The position numbers and the translations under genes are program-made. Below the pieces are notes generated by a model. It ran no database searches and was not told the DNA's origin. It saw only the letters and a list, made by a program, of their open reading frames with translations. Positions 53,338 to 61,334 of a stretch of 64,000 bases of DNA are shown in pieces; position 1 is the first letter of the stretch; every line of letters begins with the position of its first letter. Source of the DNA: Phascolarctobacterium sp. (lineage in GTDB: Bacteria > Bacillota > Negativicutes > Acidaminococcales > Acidaminococcaceae); the NCBI GenBank assembly GCA_003150755.1, contig QAMT01000004.1, forward strand, positions 372,001 through 436,000, given 5' to 3'.

Positions 53338-54280
53338 AAATTGTACGCTTGAAGAAATTGCCGCCCTGCTGCTGGCGCAGGATAAATTTGTGCTGTGCCC
53401 GCATGTCAGCCCGGACGGCGATGCTTTGGGCTCTACACTGGCGCTGAAAATGGCGCTGGAAAAAGCAGGCAAAAAAGTAACCGTTATGGTAGATGACGAT
53501 GTTCCAGATGCGTTCGGTTTTTTGCCGCAGATAGATTGTTTTACAAGGCCCGCTGATGGCAAAGTAACCGAAGCAGATTTACTGGTTGTGCTTGATGCCA
53601 GCTCGCTCGACAGAATTGGCTGCGTGGCGCAGGCTGTAAAAGCAGGCGCAGTTGTAAATATCGACCACCACATTTCCAATACGCAGTTTGCTGATTATTT
53701 GTATCTTAACACGGAAGCAGCGGCAACTGCCGAAATTTTGTGCAACCTGGTTGAAAAACTCGGCATTACGCCGGATAAGGATTTGGCAACTTGCCTGTAC
53801 ACCGGTATTTATACGGACTGCGGTTCGTTCCGTTTTGGCAATACTACGCCGGCGACGATGCGTGCAGCGGCAAAACTTTTGGAATACGGCGCGCGCCCGA
53901 ACGAAATTTCGGATGCTCTGGGAACGCATACCCGCGCTAATATTGAAATGCTGGGCAAGGTGCTGCAAACCCTTACTTTTTATAATGACGGCGCTGTCAG
54001 CACGATTGAAATTAACAGCGATTTGTACGACAAAGACGTAAACACTGATAACTTTATCTCGTTTGCGCGTTATATCGAAGGCGTCGATGTGGCAGTGCTG
54101 TTTAAGGCTGTTGAACCTGCGGTTACGCGCGTCAGCATGCGTTCGCAAAACACCGACGTGGCTGCTATTGCGCTGTCGTTCGGCGGCGGCGGGCATATCC
54201 GCGCTGCCGGCTGCACGGTAGAACTGCCTTTGGCAGAAGCCAAGCAAAAAGTGCTGGACGCTATCGGTAAAGCGTTATGA
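53330..54280 (+). CDS. nrnA: bifunctional oligoribonuclease/PAP phosphatase NrnA (DHH family)
   Basis: Degrades short RNA oligomers and pAp. DHH phosphoesterase of 316 residues: CPHVSPDGDALGSTL (metal motif I), VVLDASS, NIDHHISN (the DHH motif), YTGIYTDCGSFRFG, and the DHHA1 domain with FGGGGHIRAAGC. Sits in the common rbfA-nrnA-truB order and overlaps truB by ATGA. Confidence 0.95.
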   Translation: MSKNCTLEEIAALLLAQDKFVLCPHVSPDGDALGSTLALKMALEKAGKKVTVMVDDDVPDAFGFLPQIDCFTRPADGKVTEADLLVVLDASSLDRIGCVAQAVKAGAVVNIDHHISNTQFADYLYLNTEAAATAEILCNLVEKLGITPDKDLATCLYTGIYTDCGSFRFGNTTPATMRAAAKLLEYGARPNEISDALGTHTRANIEMLGKVLQTLTFYNDGAVSTIEINSDLYDKDVNTDNFISFARYIEGVDVAVLFKAVEPAVTRVSMRSQNTDVAAIALSFGGGGHIRAAGCTVELPLAEAKQKVLDAIGKAL

Positions 54281-55161
54281 CAGCCGGAATTATCAATGTT
54301 TTAAAACCATGCGGCATGACGTCGCACGACGTTATCAGCTTTTTACGCAGGGTACTCAATACTAAAAAAATCGGTCATTCCGGCACGCTCGACCCCGACG
54401 CTGCCGGTGTGCTGCCGGTGTTTATAGGCACGGCCACACGCCTTTTGGAATACGCACTGGAGGACGGCAAAAGCTACCGCGCGGAAATTACCTTTGGCGT
54501 TAAAACCGATACCGGCGACGACAGCGGCGCAGTGCTGCAAACAAGCGGCCTGCCAGGCTGTACTAAGGCAGAATTTGCCGCGCTCCTGACCGGGTTTACC
54601 GGCAGGCAGATGCAGCTGCCGCCGATGTATTCGGCACTGAAGCTGAACGGGCAGCCGTTATATAAGCTGGCCCGCAAGGGGATAGAGGTTGAGCGCGAAG
54701 CGCGCGAAATTTTTATCAGCCGCCTGGAACTTATCAGCTTTACGACGCAAAAAGCGGTGGTAGATGTGGAATGCAGCAAGGGCACTTATATCCGCACATT
54801 GCTTGAAGACATCTGCGCAAAGCTTGGTGTTTGCGGCACGATGAGTTTTTTGCTGCGCACGGCGGCAGGCGGTTTTAAAATAGAAGATGCCGCAACTTTG
54901 CAGGAGCTTGAAGCCGAACCGCTGCGTTATCTTTTGCCGGAAGAAACGGCAGTAATGCACCTTGCACAAGCCGTGCTTACCGAAAGGCAGGCCTGGCGCA
55001 TTACGCAGGGCGTTGCCACAAGCATGGCAGGCATTGATGACGGGTTATACCGCCTTAAAGGGCAGGACGGTACGTTTTACGGTATCGGCAAAGCAAACGG
55101 CAGTGTAATGAAAGGCACAAAAATATTGCATCAGGCGGCAAAGCCGCAGGAACTTATTTGA
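54277..55161 (+). CDS. truB: tRNA pseudouridine(55) synthase
   Basis: Makes pseudouridine 55 in the T-loop of tRNAs. The 294-residue protein has INVLKPCGMTSHDVI, the catalytic Asp39 in GHSGTLDPDAAGVLP, PPMYSALKLNGQPLYKLAR and CSKGTYIRTLLEDIC, then a PUA-like C-terminus. Four-base ATGA overlap with nrnA. Confidence 0.96.
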   Translation: MTAGIINVLKPCGMTSHDVISFLRRVLNTKKIGHSGTLDPDAAGVLPVFIGTATRLLEYALEDGKSYRAEITFGVKTDTGDDSGAVLQTSGLPGCTKAEFAALLTGFTGRQMQLPPMYSALKLNGQPLYKLARKGIEVEREAREIFISRLELISFTTQKAVVDVECSKGTYIRTLLEDICAKLGVCGTMSFLLRTAAGGFKIEDAATLQELEAEPLRYLLPEETAVMHLAQAVLTERQAWRITQGVATSMAGIDDGLYRLKGQDGTFYGIGKANGSVMKGTKILHQAAKPQELI

Positions 55162-55169
55162 GGTAATTC

Positions 55170-56120
55170 ATGGAAATTATTACAGATCTGAATGCTGGTT
55201 TAAAAAATAAATATCCTGCAACGGTTATCGCACTGGGCACGTTTGACGGCCTGCACCTCGGGCATAACGATGTAATCCGCACGGCGAAAGAATACGCCGC
55301 AAAAAACGGTTTAAAGCTGGCTGTGTTTACCTTCAGCAACCATCCGCTGTCGCTTATCAGGCCCGACCTGGTACCGGTAAGGATTCTTTCGTGCGAAGAA
55401 AAAATAAAGCTGCTGGCAGCCATGGGCGTTGATTATTTAATCAGCATACCCTTTACGGAAGAATTTGCCGCGCTTTCGCCGGATGAATTTTTGGACGGTT
55501 TAAAGCAGTTCAATTACCGCTGCCTGGTAGTTGGCGAAAACTTTACCTACGGCTTTTTGGGCAGCGGCAAAACCGAAACGCTGGAACGCAGCGGACGCAA
55601 AAACGGTTTTGACGTTATTGTGCGCCCATTGGTTAAAGCAGGCGGCAACATCGTCAGCAGCACCGGCATCCGTAATTTAATACAGGCCGGGCATATAGAA
55701 TACGCCAACGAAATGCTCGGGCGCATATACAGCATTACCGGGCAGATTGTGCATGGCGATGAACGCGGCCGCAAGCTGGGCTTTCCGACGGCGAATATTG
55801 AACTTCTGCACGGCGAAATGGCAGTACCGGCAGCGGGCGTTTATGCCGTTAAGGCCGAGATTGAAGGCCATATTTATAACGGCATGGGCAATATCGGCAA
55901 CAATCCTACCTTTAACGATGTTGAACACGCCAGGCTGGAAGTAAATTTATTTGATTGCAGCGGCGATTTGTACGGCAAAATGATGAAGGTCTATTTTTAT
56001 AAATATATCCGCGCTGAACAGAAATTCAGCGGCGTGGAAGAACTGTGCAGACAGATTGAAAAAGATAAAAAAACTATCAAAACTTATTTTTCGGATAAAA
56101 AACAGTTGCCCGCTCAATAA
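55170..56120 (+). CDS. ribF: bifunctional riboflavin kinase/FAD synthetase
   Basis: Makes FMN and FAD. In 316 residues: N-terminal adenylyltransferase (ALGTFDGLHLGHNDVIR, FSNHPLSL, NFTYGFLGSG, ISSTGIRN-like SSTGIRNLI) and C-terminal kinase (HGDERGRKLGFPTANIEL, YNGMGNIGNNPTF). It ends the rimP operon; rpsO has its own promoter overlapping its 3' end. Confidence 0.96.
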   Translation: MEIITDLNAGLKNKYPATVIALGTFDGLHLGHNDVIRTAKEYAAKNGLKLAVFTFSNHPLSLIRPDLVPVRILSCEEKIKLLAAMGVDYLISIPFTEEFAALSPDEFLDGLKQFNYRCLVVGENFTYGFLGSGKTETLERSGRKNGFDVIVRPLVKAGGNIVSSTGIRNLIQAGHIEYANEMLGRIYSITGQIVHGDERGRKLGFPTANIELLHGEMAVPAAGVYAVKAEIEGHIYNGMGNIGNNPTFNDVEHARLEVNLFDCSGDLYGKMMKVYFYKYIRAEQKFSGVEELCRQIEKDKKTIKTYFSDKKQLPAQ

Positions 56121-56134
56121 GTTTATGCTATAAT
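56106..56134 (+). promoter_or_regulatory. rpsO promoter
   Basis: TTGCCC (56106-56111), 17-base spacer and perfect TATAAT (56129-56134), overlapping the ribF stop codon. Confidence 0.8.
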
Positions 56135-56144
56135 ATCTAAGTGT

Positions 56145-56224
56145 TATTTTGAACCATTGCTTGGAGATGCGCTGCTCCGGCGGTTTCTATGCACTGGCGA
56201 TTACAGAAAAATGGAGGAATTACA
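56145..56224 (+). promoter_or_regulatory. rpsO leader with candidate S15-responsive fold
   Basis: A two-part stem forms from AACC (56152-56155) / GGTT (56182-56185) and TTGGAG (56161-56166) / CTCCGG (56175-56180), leaving internal loops, followed by GCACTGGCGATTACAG and the RBS. S15 represses its own mRNA via diverse leader folds in bacteria, so this ~80-base structured leader is a candidate. Not matched to a known class by eye. Confidence 0.45.
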
Positions 56225-56491
56225 ATGTTAACACCTGAAAGAAAACAAGAAATCATCCTTGCTAACGCAAGACACGAAGGCGACACCGGTTCTCCGGAAG
56301 TACAGATTGCTGTTCTTACCGAACGCATCAAATATCTTACCGAACATCTGAAAGAACATAAAAAAGACCATCATTCCCGCCGTGGCCTCTTGAAAATGGT
56401 TGGCCAGCGCCGTGGTCTGTTAAACTATCTTATGGCTAAGGATATCGAGCGTTATCGTGCAATCCTTGCAAAGCTCGGCCTGCGTAAATAA
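56225..56491 (+). CDS. rpsO: 30S ribosomal protein S15
   Basis: Primary 16S rRNA-binding protein, 88 residues, starting MLTPERKQEIILANARHEGD and with TGSPEVQIAVLTERI, DHHSRRGLLKMVGQRR and LNYLMAKDIERY. TGGAGGAAT precedes the ATG at 56225; the upstream in-frame ATG at 56189 would read through the leader. Confidence 0.97.
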   Translation: MLTPERKQEIILANARHEGDTGSPEVQIAVLTERIKYLTEHLKEHKKDHHSRRGLLKMVGQRRGLLNYLMAKDIERYRAILAKLGLRK

Positions 56492-56504
56492 TTGGCAAAT
56501 AAAG

Positions 56505-56533
56505 GCCTGCTTCACTGTGAAGCAGGCTTTTTT
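56505..56533 (+). terminator. rpsO terminator
   Basis: Perfect 10-bp GCCTGCTTCA / TGAAGCAGGC with a CTG loop and six T. Confidence 0.95.
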
Positions 56534-56552
56534 ACCAGATAGGATTTTTTTA

Positions 56553-56581
56553 TTGTAACCGGCACACGGTTATGATAAAAT
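56553..56581 (+). promoter_or_regulatory. secG promoter
   Basis: TTGTAA (56553-56558), 17-base spacer, TAAAAT (56576-56581), 33 bases before the secG start. Confidence 0.65.
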
Positions 56582-56614
56582 GAAAAGGTAATTTAGTTTT
56601 AGGAGGAAGCCAAG

Positions 56615-56839
56615 TTGATTACAGCGTTAAGTGTATTGGACGTTATTGTCAGCATAGCTTTAATTGGCGCTGTGCTTGCACAGTCCGGCAAGGGCTCCGG
56701 CCTGTCCGACGCTTTCGGCGGCGGTGGCGGTTATTTTGGCAAGGGCAATGACATGGATACGATGATGGCTAAGGCTACCATTGTTTTGGGCATTCTGTTT
56801 GCCGTTATCACACTGATAATTGCCAAATTAAGCATGTAA
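56615..56839 (+). CDS. secG: preprotein translocase subunit SecG
   Basis: Inner-membrane component of the SecYEG channel. TTG start with AGGAGG nine bases upstream. The 74-residue protein has two hydrophobic helices flanking the conserved LAQSGKGSGLSDAFGGG loop. Terminator directly after, so it is a single-gene transcript. Confidence 0.94.
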   Translation: MITALSVLDVIVSIALIGAVLAQSGKGSGLSDAFGGGGGYFGKGNDMDTMMAKATIVLGILFAVITLIIAKLSM

Positions 56840-56870
56840 TGTTATAAAATAATAAGCAAAGCTTTTGTAA

Positions 56871-56902
56871 AATCCTGCATCCTTCCGATGTAGGATTTTT
56901 TT
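56871..56902 (+). terminator. secG terminator
   Basis: AATCCTGCATC (56871-56881) / GATGTAGGATT (56887-56897) then TTTTT. Confidence 0.9.
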
Positions 56903-56942
56903 GTATGTGATATAATTAATATATATATTTGGAGGTAATAAC

Positions 56943-57677
56943 GTGGCTAAACTTGGCGCACAACCGTTCTTTTTTAAGGGCGGCGATGAAGGCGTGCTTT
57001 TAATACATGGTTATACCGGCGCGCCGGGAGAAATGCGCCTGCTGGGCGAATTTTTACACAGCAGGGGCTATACCGTTTTGGGAGTGCTGCTGCCGGGCCA
57101 CGCTGCAACTGCCAAAATTTTATCTGATTATACTTTTGATGACTGGTACGAAGAAGCAAAACGCGGTTTTAAGCGGTTAAAAGCTATCTGCCGCAAGGTT
57201 TATGTGGCAGGGCTTTCTATGGGCGGGCTGCTTACCTTGCGGGCAGCGGCAGAACTTGCGCCCGACAAAGCTGTTGTTATGGCAGCGCCGGTTTATGTTT
57301 ATGATAAACGCCAGTTTTTACTGCCGTGGCTGCACTTTATTATCCGCTATGTAAAAAAACGCCAGCGCGTCTTTGACAACGTGCCGGAAGAATACTGCGT
57401 GCAGTGCGACGCTATGCCAACTAAACCTCTTGTCAGCATGTTTAAATTTGTAAAAGCCTGCAAACGCGGCTTTTTGCAAAAAGTTACCGTGCCGTGCCTT
57501 GTTATGCAAAGCAAAATTGAACATACAGTGCGCCCGGAAAGTGCGCAGTTTATTTATGATAATATCGCCTCGGTGCAAAAAGAGCTTGCCTGGTTTGAAC
57601 ACTGCGGACATATTTTAACATTAGATAAGGAAAGGGAAGCGGTATTTAACAAAATACTTGCTTTTTTAAAGGAATAG
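56943..57677 (+). CDS. alpha/beta hydrolase, Est30-like carboxylesterase
   Basis: Predicted cytosolic carboxylesterase, 244 residues, GTG start with GGAGGTAA upstream. The fold markers are LLIHGYTGAPGEM (oxyanion region), the nucleophile Ser92 in VAGLSMGG, and a C-terminal His in EHCGHILTLDKERE, with the acid probably near RPESAQFIYD. Est30-type enzymes hydrolyse short-chain esters; substrate in vivo unknown. In Bacillota it often sits between secG and rnr, as here. Confidence 0.9.
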   Translation: MAKLGAQPFFFKGGDEGVLLIHGYTGAPGEMRLLGEFLHSRGYTVLGVLLPGHAATAKILSDYTFDDWYEEAKRGFKRLKAICRKVYVAGLSMGGLLTLRAAAELAPDKAVVMAAPVYVYDKRQFLLPWLHFIIRYVKKRQRVFDNVPEEYCVQCDAMPTKPLVSMFKFVKACKRGFLQKVTVPCLVMQSKIEHTVRPESAQFIYDNIASVQKELAWFEHCGHILTLDKEREAVFNKILAFLKE

Positions 57678-57680
57678 ATT

Positions 57681-58079
57681 ATGTTTGAAGATAAAGAGTA
57701 CCCGATGTGCTTTGCCTGCGGCAAACAAAATCCAATCGGGCTGAAAATGACATTTAAAATGGATGAAAAAGAATGTGTGTCCTATTTTACGCCCAAGCCG
57801 GAGCACCAAAGCTATAACGGCATGATGCACGGCGGCTTAATCAGCGTACTGCTGGATGAAATTATGGGGCATTACCTGTTTTGCATGGAGGGCAAGCCTG
57901 CCTATACCGCCAAAATGGAGCTGCGTTACCGCCAGCCGCTGAAAATAGGCGAAGAAGTAAAATGCGTGGGCACACGTGTTAAGCAAAAAGGACGCCTTGT
58001 AGAAATGCACGGCGAAATTATAACAAAAGATGGCATTGTTGCGGCAGAAGCTACTGCCAAAATGATGCTGGAGGATTAA
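57681..58079 (+). CDS. PaaI-type hotdog thioesterase
   Basis: A 132-residue single hotdog-fold protein: CFACGKQNPIGLKM near the N-terminus, then YNGMMHGGLISVLLDEIMGHY (the central hotdog helix, with the HGG motif; here split), and MELRYRQPLKIGEEV. Such proteins hydrolyse acyl-CoA thioesters. The N-terminal CFACG motif marks the subgroup. It starts 3 bases after the esterase stop. Confidence 0.85.
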   Translation: MFEDKEYPMCFACGKQNPIGLKMTFKMDEKECVSYFTPKPEHQSYNGMMHGGLISVLLDEIMGHYLFCMEGKPAYTAKMELRYRQPLKIGEEVKCVGTRVKQKGRLVEMHGEIITKDGIVAAEATAKMMLED

Positions 58080-58080
58080 A

Positions 58081-60417
58081 ATGATTAAAAGCAAAGAAAA
58101 AATACTGGAATTTATGCGGCGCAGCAGCTACGCACCGCTGACAGCCGAAGATTTGATTGAAGAAATACCGGTAACCGGTAACCTAAATACTTTTTGGCAG
58201 GATTTAAAGGAATTGCAGGAAAACGGCGAAATAATAAAAACCCGTTTCGGCACCTTTGGCCTGCCGGAGCGCATGGGCCTTGTTGTTGGCCGCGTGCAGC
58301 TTACAAGCAAGGGCTTTGGTTTTGTTATCCCCGATAACAAGGGCGAAAGGCCGGATGTGTTTATTCCGCCGCGCCTCTTAAACGGCGCAATGAACAACGA
58401 CCGCGTTATGGCAAGGGTAGAAAGCACCGGCGGCAGCGACCGTAAGCCCGAAGGCGAAATTATACGCATCATCAAGCACGCCAATAATAAAATTGTCGGT
58501 ACGTTTAAAGCCAGCCGTGATTACGGTTTTGTTGTGCCTGACGATAAGCGCATCGGGCAGGATGTTTATGTTTTAAAACGCAATTTCGGCGGAGCTAAAA
58601 CCAACCAGAAGGTTGTAGTAGAGATTATCGAATGGGCGCCAGATAGCCGCCGCAACATAGAAGGCAAAATTGTCGAAGTGCTGGGCAACACCGGCGATGT
58701 CGGCATGGAGCTGCTTTCGCTGATTAAGCAGTATGACCTGCCGCTGCAATTTCCGGAGCAGGTTATAAACGCCTCCAAGCGCGTGCCGAAAACCATTAAA
58801 AGCACGGAGCTTGACGGCAGGCGTGATTTGCGTGACCGCTTGATTGTAACTATCGACGGCGACGATGCCAAAGACCTTGACGACGCTGTTTACGTGGAAC
58901 CCTGCGAGGGCGGCGACTTTTTGCTTGGCGTTTACATTGCCGATGTAAGTTACTATGTACACGAAAACACCATTCTTGATAAAGAAGCGCAGGAGCGCGG
59001 CACTAGCGTGTACCTTGTAGACAGAGTGCTGCCGATGCTGCCGGAGCGCCTTTCCAACGGCATTTGCAGCCTTAACGCCGGTGAAGACCGCCTTGTTATG
59101 TGCTGCGAAATGCTGATAGACAAAAAAGGGCGCATTAAAAGCTACGACATTTTTCCGGGCGTTATCAATGTGCGCCACCGCTTAAGCTACCGCATTGTGC
59201 GTGAAATTTTGGTCAACAAAAACGCAGAACTTACCGAAAAATACCGCGACGCCCTGCCGATGCTGCAAGAAATGGAAAAACTATGCGTAATCCTGCATAA
59301 AAAACGTGTAACACGCGGTGCGATTGACTTTGACTTTCCTGAACAAAAGGTAATTTTAGACGAGCAGGGCAGGCCGCTGGAAATTGTCCAGCGCGAGCAT
59401 GGCCTGGCGGAATCCATTATTGAAGAATTTATGCTTGCCGCCAACGAAACCGTGGCGCGCCACATGTCGCTGCAAAAATGGCCGTTTATTTACCGCGTGC
59501 ACGATAAGCCCAAAGAAGATAAAATGCGCGACCTGTCGCAGCTTTTGGCACGTTTTAACGTAAAAATGCCGGTGGTGGATGAAATTAAACCTCTGGCGCT
59601 GCAAAAAGCGCTGGTTGCCATGGAAGGCCGCCCCGAAGAACGCATGATAGCAACCGTGGCCCTGCGCTCGTTAAAGCAGGCCGTTTACCAGACGGACAAC
59701 ATCGGGCACTTTGGCCTTGCGGCAGAATATTACACGCACTTTACCTCGCCAATCCGCCGCTATCCGGACCTGATTGTGCACCGCCTGCTGCATAAATGGC
59801 TGGTTGACCCGTTTATGAAAGAAAAAACCAAAGAAGATTACCTCAATAAGCTCGACCGTATCGCCGAACACTCCTCCATCCGCGAACGCACAGCGGCAGA
59901 AGCCGAACGTGCAACCGTTGACCTTAAAAAAGCAGAATACATGGCAGGCCACATCGGCGAAGAATACGACGGCATTATCTCCGGCGTTACGGCCTTCGGT
60001 ATGTTTGTCGAGCTTGATAACGGCGTAGAAGGCCTGGTGCATATTTCCAGCCTGCTGGATGATTACTACGAATTTATCGAAGCAAGCTACGCGCTGATGG
60101 GCACGCATACCCGCAAATGTTACCGCCTTGGCGACCCGGTGCGCATCGAAGTCTTTCAGGTCAACATCGCCGAACGTAACATTGATTTTATCCTGGCTGG
60201 CGAAGACGAAAACGTGCGTGAGCGCATTAAAATGCAGCTTGCAGAGCAGCGCAAAGCTGTTCCGCGTTACGCGGATGCCCACGATAAAAAAGGCAAAAAG
60301 AAAAAGGGCAAGGATAAGTTTGCCAAACGCGGCAAAGGCGGAACAAGCGGCAATAAATATTTGAAGGAAGCCAAAAACAAACGAGGCAAACGAAAGAAAA
60401 AACAGAGGAATAAATAG
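58081..60417 (+). CDS. rnr: ribonuclease R
   Basis: 3'-5' exoribonuclease of 778 residues that degrades structured RNA and helps tmRNA-linked decay. Order: winged-helix N-terminal domain (APLTAEDLIEEI), two cold-shock domains (GKGFGFV-like SKGFGFVIPD, RDYGFVVPDD), RNB catalytic domain (DGDDAKDLDDAVYVE with the metal Asp residues), S1 domain (GEEYDGIISGVTAFGMFVEL) and a Lys/Gly-rich basic tail. One-base overlap with smpB, a common functional pairing. It follows the thioesterase stop by 1 base. Confidence 0.97.
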   Translation: MIKSKEKILEFMRRSSYAPLTAEDLIEEIPVTGNLNTFWQDLKELQENGEIIKTRFGTFGLPERMGLVVGRVQLTSKGFGFVIPDNKGERPDVFIPPRLLNGAMNNDRVMARVESTGGSDRKPEGEIIRIIKHANNKIVGTFKASRDYGFVVPDDKRIGQDVYVLKRNFGGAKTNQKVVVEIIEWAPDSRRNIEGKIVEVLGNTGDVGMELLSLIKQYDLPLQFPEQVINASKRVPKTIKSTELDGRRDLRDRLIVTIDGDDAKDLDDAVYVEPCEGGDFLLGVYIADVSYYVHENTILDKEAQERGTSVYLVDRVLPMLPERLSNGICSLNAGEDRLVMCCEMLIDKKGRIKSYDIFPGVINVRHRLSYRIVREILVNKNAELTEKYRDALPMLQEMEKLCVILHKKRVTRGAIDFDFPEQKVILDEQGRPLEIVQREHGLAESIIEEFMLAANETVARHMSLQKWPFIYRVHDKPKEDKMRDLSQLLARFNVKMPVVDEIKPLALQKALVAMEGRPEERMIATVALRSLKQAVYQTDNIGHFGLAAEYYTHFTSPIRRYPDLIVHRLLHKWLVDPFMKEKTKEDYLNKLDRIAEHSSIRERTAAEAERATVDLKKAEYMAGHIGEEYDGIISGVTAFGMFVELDNGVEGLVHISSLLDDYYEFIEASYALMGTHTRKCYRLGDPVRIEVFQVNIAERNIDFILAGEDENVRERIKMQLAEQRKAVPRYADAHDKKGKKKKGKDKFAKRGKGGTSGNKYLKEAKNKRGKRKKKQRNK

Positions 60418-60881
60418 TGGAACAGAAAATAAAAATAGTAGCAGAAAACAGAAAAGCGCGCCACGATTATAACATTAACGAAACCTACGAAGCAGGCATT
60501 GCCCTGACCGGTACGGAAGTAAAATCGCTGCGCGCAGGCAAAGCAAATATGAAGGACAGCTATGCGCAGATTACCAAAAGCGCAGAAGTTATCGTCTGCA
60601 ATTTACACATCAGCCCTTACGACCAGGGCAACCGCTTTAACCACGAGCCGCTGCGCGACCGCAAGCTGCTGCTGCACAAGGCAGAAATCCGCCGTCTTAT
60701 CGGCAAGGTTAAAGAAAAGGGCTACACCCTTGTGCCGCTGAAAATGTATTTTAAGCATGGGCTGATAAAAATTGAAATTGCGCTGGCAACCGGCAAAAAA
60801 CTGTATGATAAACGCCAGGACATGGCTAAGCGCGATGCCAAGCGCGAAGTAGAACGTGCAATGAAAGAACGGAACAGGTAA
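60417..60881 (+). CDS. smpB: SsrA-binding protein SmpB
   Basis: Partner of tmRNA in rescuing stalled ribosomes. GTG start overlapping the rnr stop (TAGTG). The 154-residue protein has NRKARHDYNINETYEAGIAL, LTGTEVKSLRAGKANMKDSY and the C-terminal KKLYDKRQDMAKRDAKREVERA helix (split). The tmRNA gene itself is not recognisable in the rest of the window. Confidence 0.96.
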   Translation: MEQKIKIVAENRKARHDYNINETYEAGIALTGTEVKSLRAGKANMKDSYAQITKSAEVIVCNLHISPYDQGNRFNHEPLRDRKLLLHKAEIRRLIGKVKEKGYTLVPLKMYFKHGLIKIEIALATGKKLYDKRQDMAKRDAKREVERAMKERNR

Positions 60882-60902
60882 AACAATCAAATAAAAAATT
60901 TA

Positions 60903-60937
60903 ACGGAGCGTATCAGTTATGATATGCTCCGTTTTTT
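60903..60937 (+). terminator. smpB terminator
   Basis: ACGGAGCGTATCA (60903-60915) / TGATATGCTCCGT (60920-60932), followed by TTTTT. Confidence 0.93.
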
Positions 60938-61029
60938 AGTTAATAGGATTTAAAAGTTTAGTTTTATTGCTCCATTCGGTTTTTCTTTTTTTCATCGTTA
61001 TGGGAAAATTCACCTTGATTGACCGCTTT

Positions 61030-61046
61030 ATAGACGAAACGTCTAT
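61030..61046. repeat. perfect inverted repeat of unknown role
   Basis: ATAGACG-AAA-CGTCTAT, 7-bp perfect arms with a 3-base centre, three bases before the next hairpin. Could be an operator or a small hairpin; no regulator family recognised. Confidence 0.45.
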
Positions 61047-61048
61047 CT

Positions 61049-61085
61049 GGAATTGCAAATTTTTAATTTGCAATTCCGTTTTTTT
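61049..61085 (+). terminator. second terminator-like hairpin downstream of smpB
   Basis: GGAATTGCAAAT (61049-61060) / ATTTGCAATTCC (61066-61077), perfect 12 bp, then GTTTTTTT. It implies a transcript starting between 60938 and 61048, but no gene is visible there, so it may close a short RNA or be a backup terminator. Confidence 0.8.
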
Positions 61086-61103
61086 ATGCCTGCATAACGG
61101 GGC

Positions 61104-61226
61104 AAAAAAAAAGCCGCTAAGGCGCTCCGTGCGTAAGTCGGAGCGTAATGCGGCGCCGGAGAGTCTCCCACCCATAGGAAAGTTCGCTGGCGCTAGCGTG
61201 CGAACTTTTGCTTGCGGGGGGGAGAC
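61104..61226 (-). other. highly structured element, candidate minus-strand RNA or repeat
   Basis: Two structures lie side by side. A nested pair GTCTCCC (61163-61169) / GGGAGAC (61220-61226) encloses AAAGTTCGC (61179-61187) / GCGAACTTT (61200-61208), whose loop contains the palindrome CGCTAGCG. Next, GCCGC (61113-61117) / GCGGC (61150-61154) encloses CGCTCCG (61123-61129) / CGGAGCG (61139-61145), and on the minus strand this hairpin is followed by nine T (61112-61104), a textbook terminator. A weak minus-strand promoter (61266-61238, spacer 17) could start it. It does not look like tmRNA, SRP RNA or RNase P RNA. Confidence 0.5.
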
Positions 61227-61239
61227 GGTTTGGTATAAT
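61212..61239 (+). promoter_or_regulatory. candidate autotransporter promoter
   Basis: TTGCGG (61212-61217), 16-base spacer, perfect TATAAT (61234-61239), about 95 bases before the autotransporter ATG. The -35 overlaps the end of the structured element. Confidence 0.55.
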
Positions 61240-61334
61240 ATTATTGCATATAGAATAAAGGTTAAATTTCTATTATGTATTTGTTAAATTTTTATAAATT
61301 TCAACAAATGATATATCAAAACGGAGTGGTGAAA

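Noticed and set aside
60936..61175. Minus-strand 79-codon open frame
   Set aside because: It spans two terminator hairpins and part of the structured element, has no RBS, and its peptide reflects hairpin sequence.
60882..61334. tmRNA gene next to smpB
   Set aside because: No tRNA-like ends, no GGTTCGA T-arm and no CCA end; the hairpins here do not form a tmRNA.
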